This document shows positions 4,792-5,060 of a stretch of DNA of 5,060 nt, piece by piece (position 1 is the stretch's first letter; every line of letters begins with the position of its first letter). The notes beneath the pieces were generated by a model. That model was not told the origin of the DNA, did not search any database, and saw only the letters and a list, made by a program, of their open reading frames with translations. Source of the stretch: an uncultured Woeseiaceae bacterium (GTDB lineage Bacteria > Pseudomonadota > Gammaproteobacteria > Steroidobacterales > Woeseiaceae); the NCBI GenBank assembly GCA_945787435.1, contig CALZHX010000057.1, positions 1 through 5,060 on the forward strand, in the 5' to 3' direction. Made by a program: the position numbers and the translations under genes.

Positions 4792-5060
4792 ATGAACTGG
4801 AAATCAATCATTCTCGGTGGCCTTGCCTACTATGCCACCGCATTCGTCGTGTCCATGGCGGGCGGTGTGTTCATTCATGAGGGTGTCCTCGATGCCGATT
4901 ATCAGGCCACGGAGTCTTTCTGGCGGCCCGAACTCGTCCAGGATCCGCCCGACATGACCACATTGATGCCCATGTGGATCACGACGGGCATCCTTACGTC
5001 CTTCATTCTCGCCGGGATTTACACGGTGTTTCGCGGCGCGCTGAGCGGACCTGCATGGCA
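4792..5060 (+). CDS. integral membrane protein of unknown function (partial, 3' end outside window)
   Basis: ATG 4792 opens a frame that runs without a stop to the window edge, giving 89 complete codons. It begins MNWKSIILGGLAYY. One membrane helix is predicted at about 5-28 and a second at about 61-81, separated by a probably extracytoplasmic loop that contains FWRPELVQDPPDM (43-55). The C-terminal part is missing. I do not recognise a named family; the Gly-rich helices and short loops resemble small uncharacterised membrane proteins of about 140-160 residues, but that length is a guess. GAGGGG at 4777-4782 lies 9 bases before the start, a reasonable ribosome site. The gene is divergent from the one at 4004-4492, so the two share the intergenic region. 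Confidence 0.75.
   Translation, partial: MNWKSIILGGLAYYATAFVVSMAGGVFIHEGVLDADYQATESFWRPELVQDPPDMTTLMPMWITTGILTSFILAGIYTVFRGALSGPAW

Overview
The window reads as a chromosomal stretch of a Gram-negative bacterium, most likely a gammaproteobacterium. The evidence is a lipoprotein signal, an Ala-X-Ala-type signal peptide, AGGAG-type ribosome sites, moderate G+C and the style of the cyclic-nucleotide/rhodanese fusion. The taxon is inference; there is no rRNA, tRNA or other marker gene. I see no CRISPR array, insertion sequence, integrase, phage gene or toxin-antitoxin pair.

Layout from left to right. Positions 1-255 hold no gene I can support. 256-861 (+) encodes a small exported acidic protein with two cysteines, of unknown function. 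862-1211 is a 350-base gap with two short palindromes and the probable promoter region of the next gene. 1212-2180 (+) encodes a lipid-anchored, two-domain sulfurtransferase (tandem rhodanese). After 63 bases that contain a 7-bp hairpin comes 2244-2651 (+), a four-helix DUF1304 membrane protein. Converging on it, 18 bases away, is 2670-3713 (-): two cyclic-nucleotide-binding domains followed by a single rhodanese domain. 3714-4003 is a repeat-rich regulatory region; a 43-codon membrane-like ORF (3901-4032) starts inside it and may be a gene remnant. 4004-4492 (-) encodes a small membrane-anchored protein of unknown function. 4493-4791 is a divergent intergenic region with several inverted repeats. 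From 4792 (+) to the window edge lies the N-terminal part of an unknown two-helix (so far) membrane protein.

How the genes may work together. The clearest theme is sulfane-sulfur (persulfide) chemistry in two compartments. One rhodanese is tethered in the envelope by a lipid anchor, and the other is cytoplasmic and joined to a domain with an intact cAMP/cGMP-type binding signature. They lie on opposite strands, so they are not one operon, and their functional link is a hypothesis. A TGAGA-N6-TCTCA inverted repeat upstream of the fusion gene has CRP-like geometry and lies about 41 bases upstream of the transcription start predicted from a candidate extended -10 element. If real, cyclic nucleotide could act at both the gene and the protein. 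The most interesting object is this fusion protein. Proteins of this domain make-up are known in principle, so I do not claim a wholly new system.
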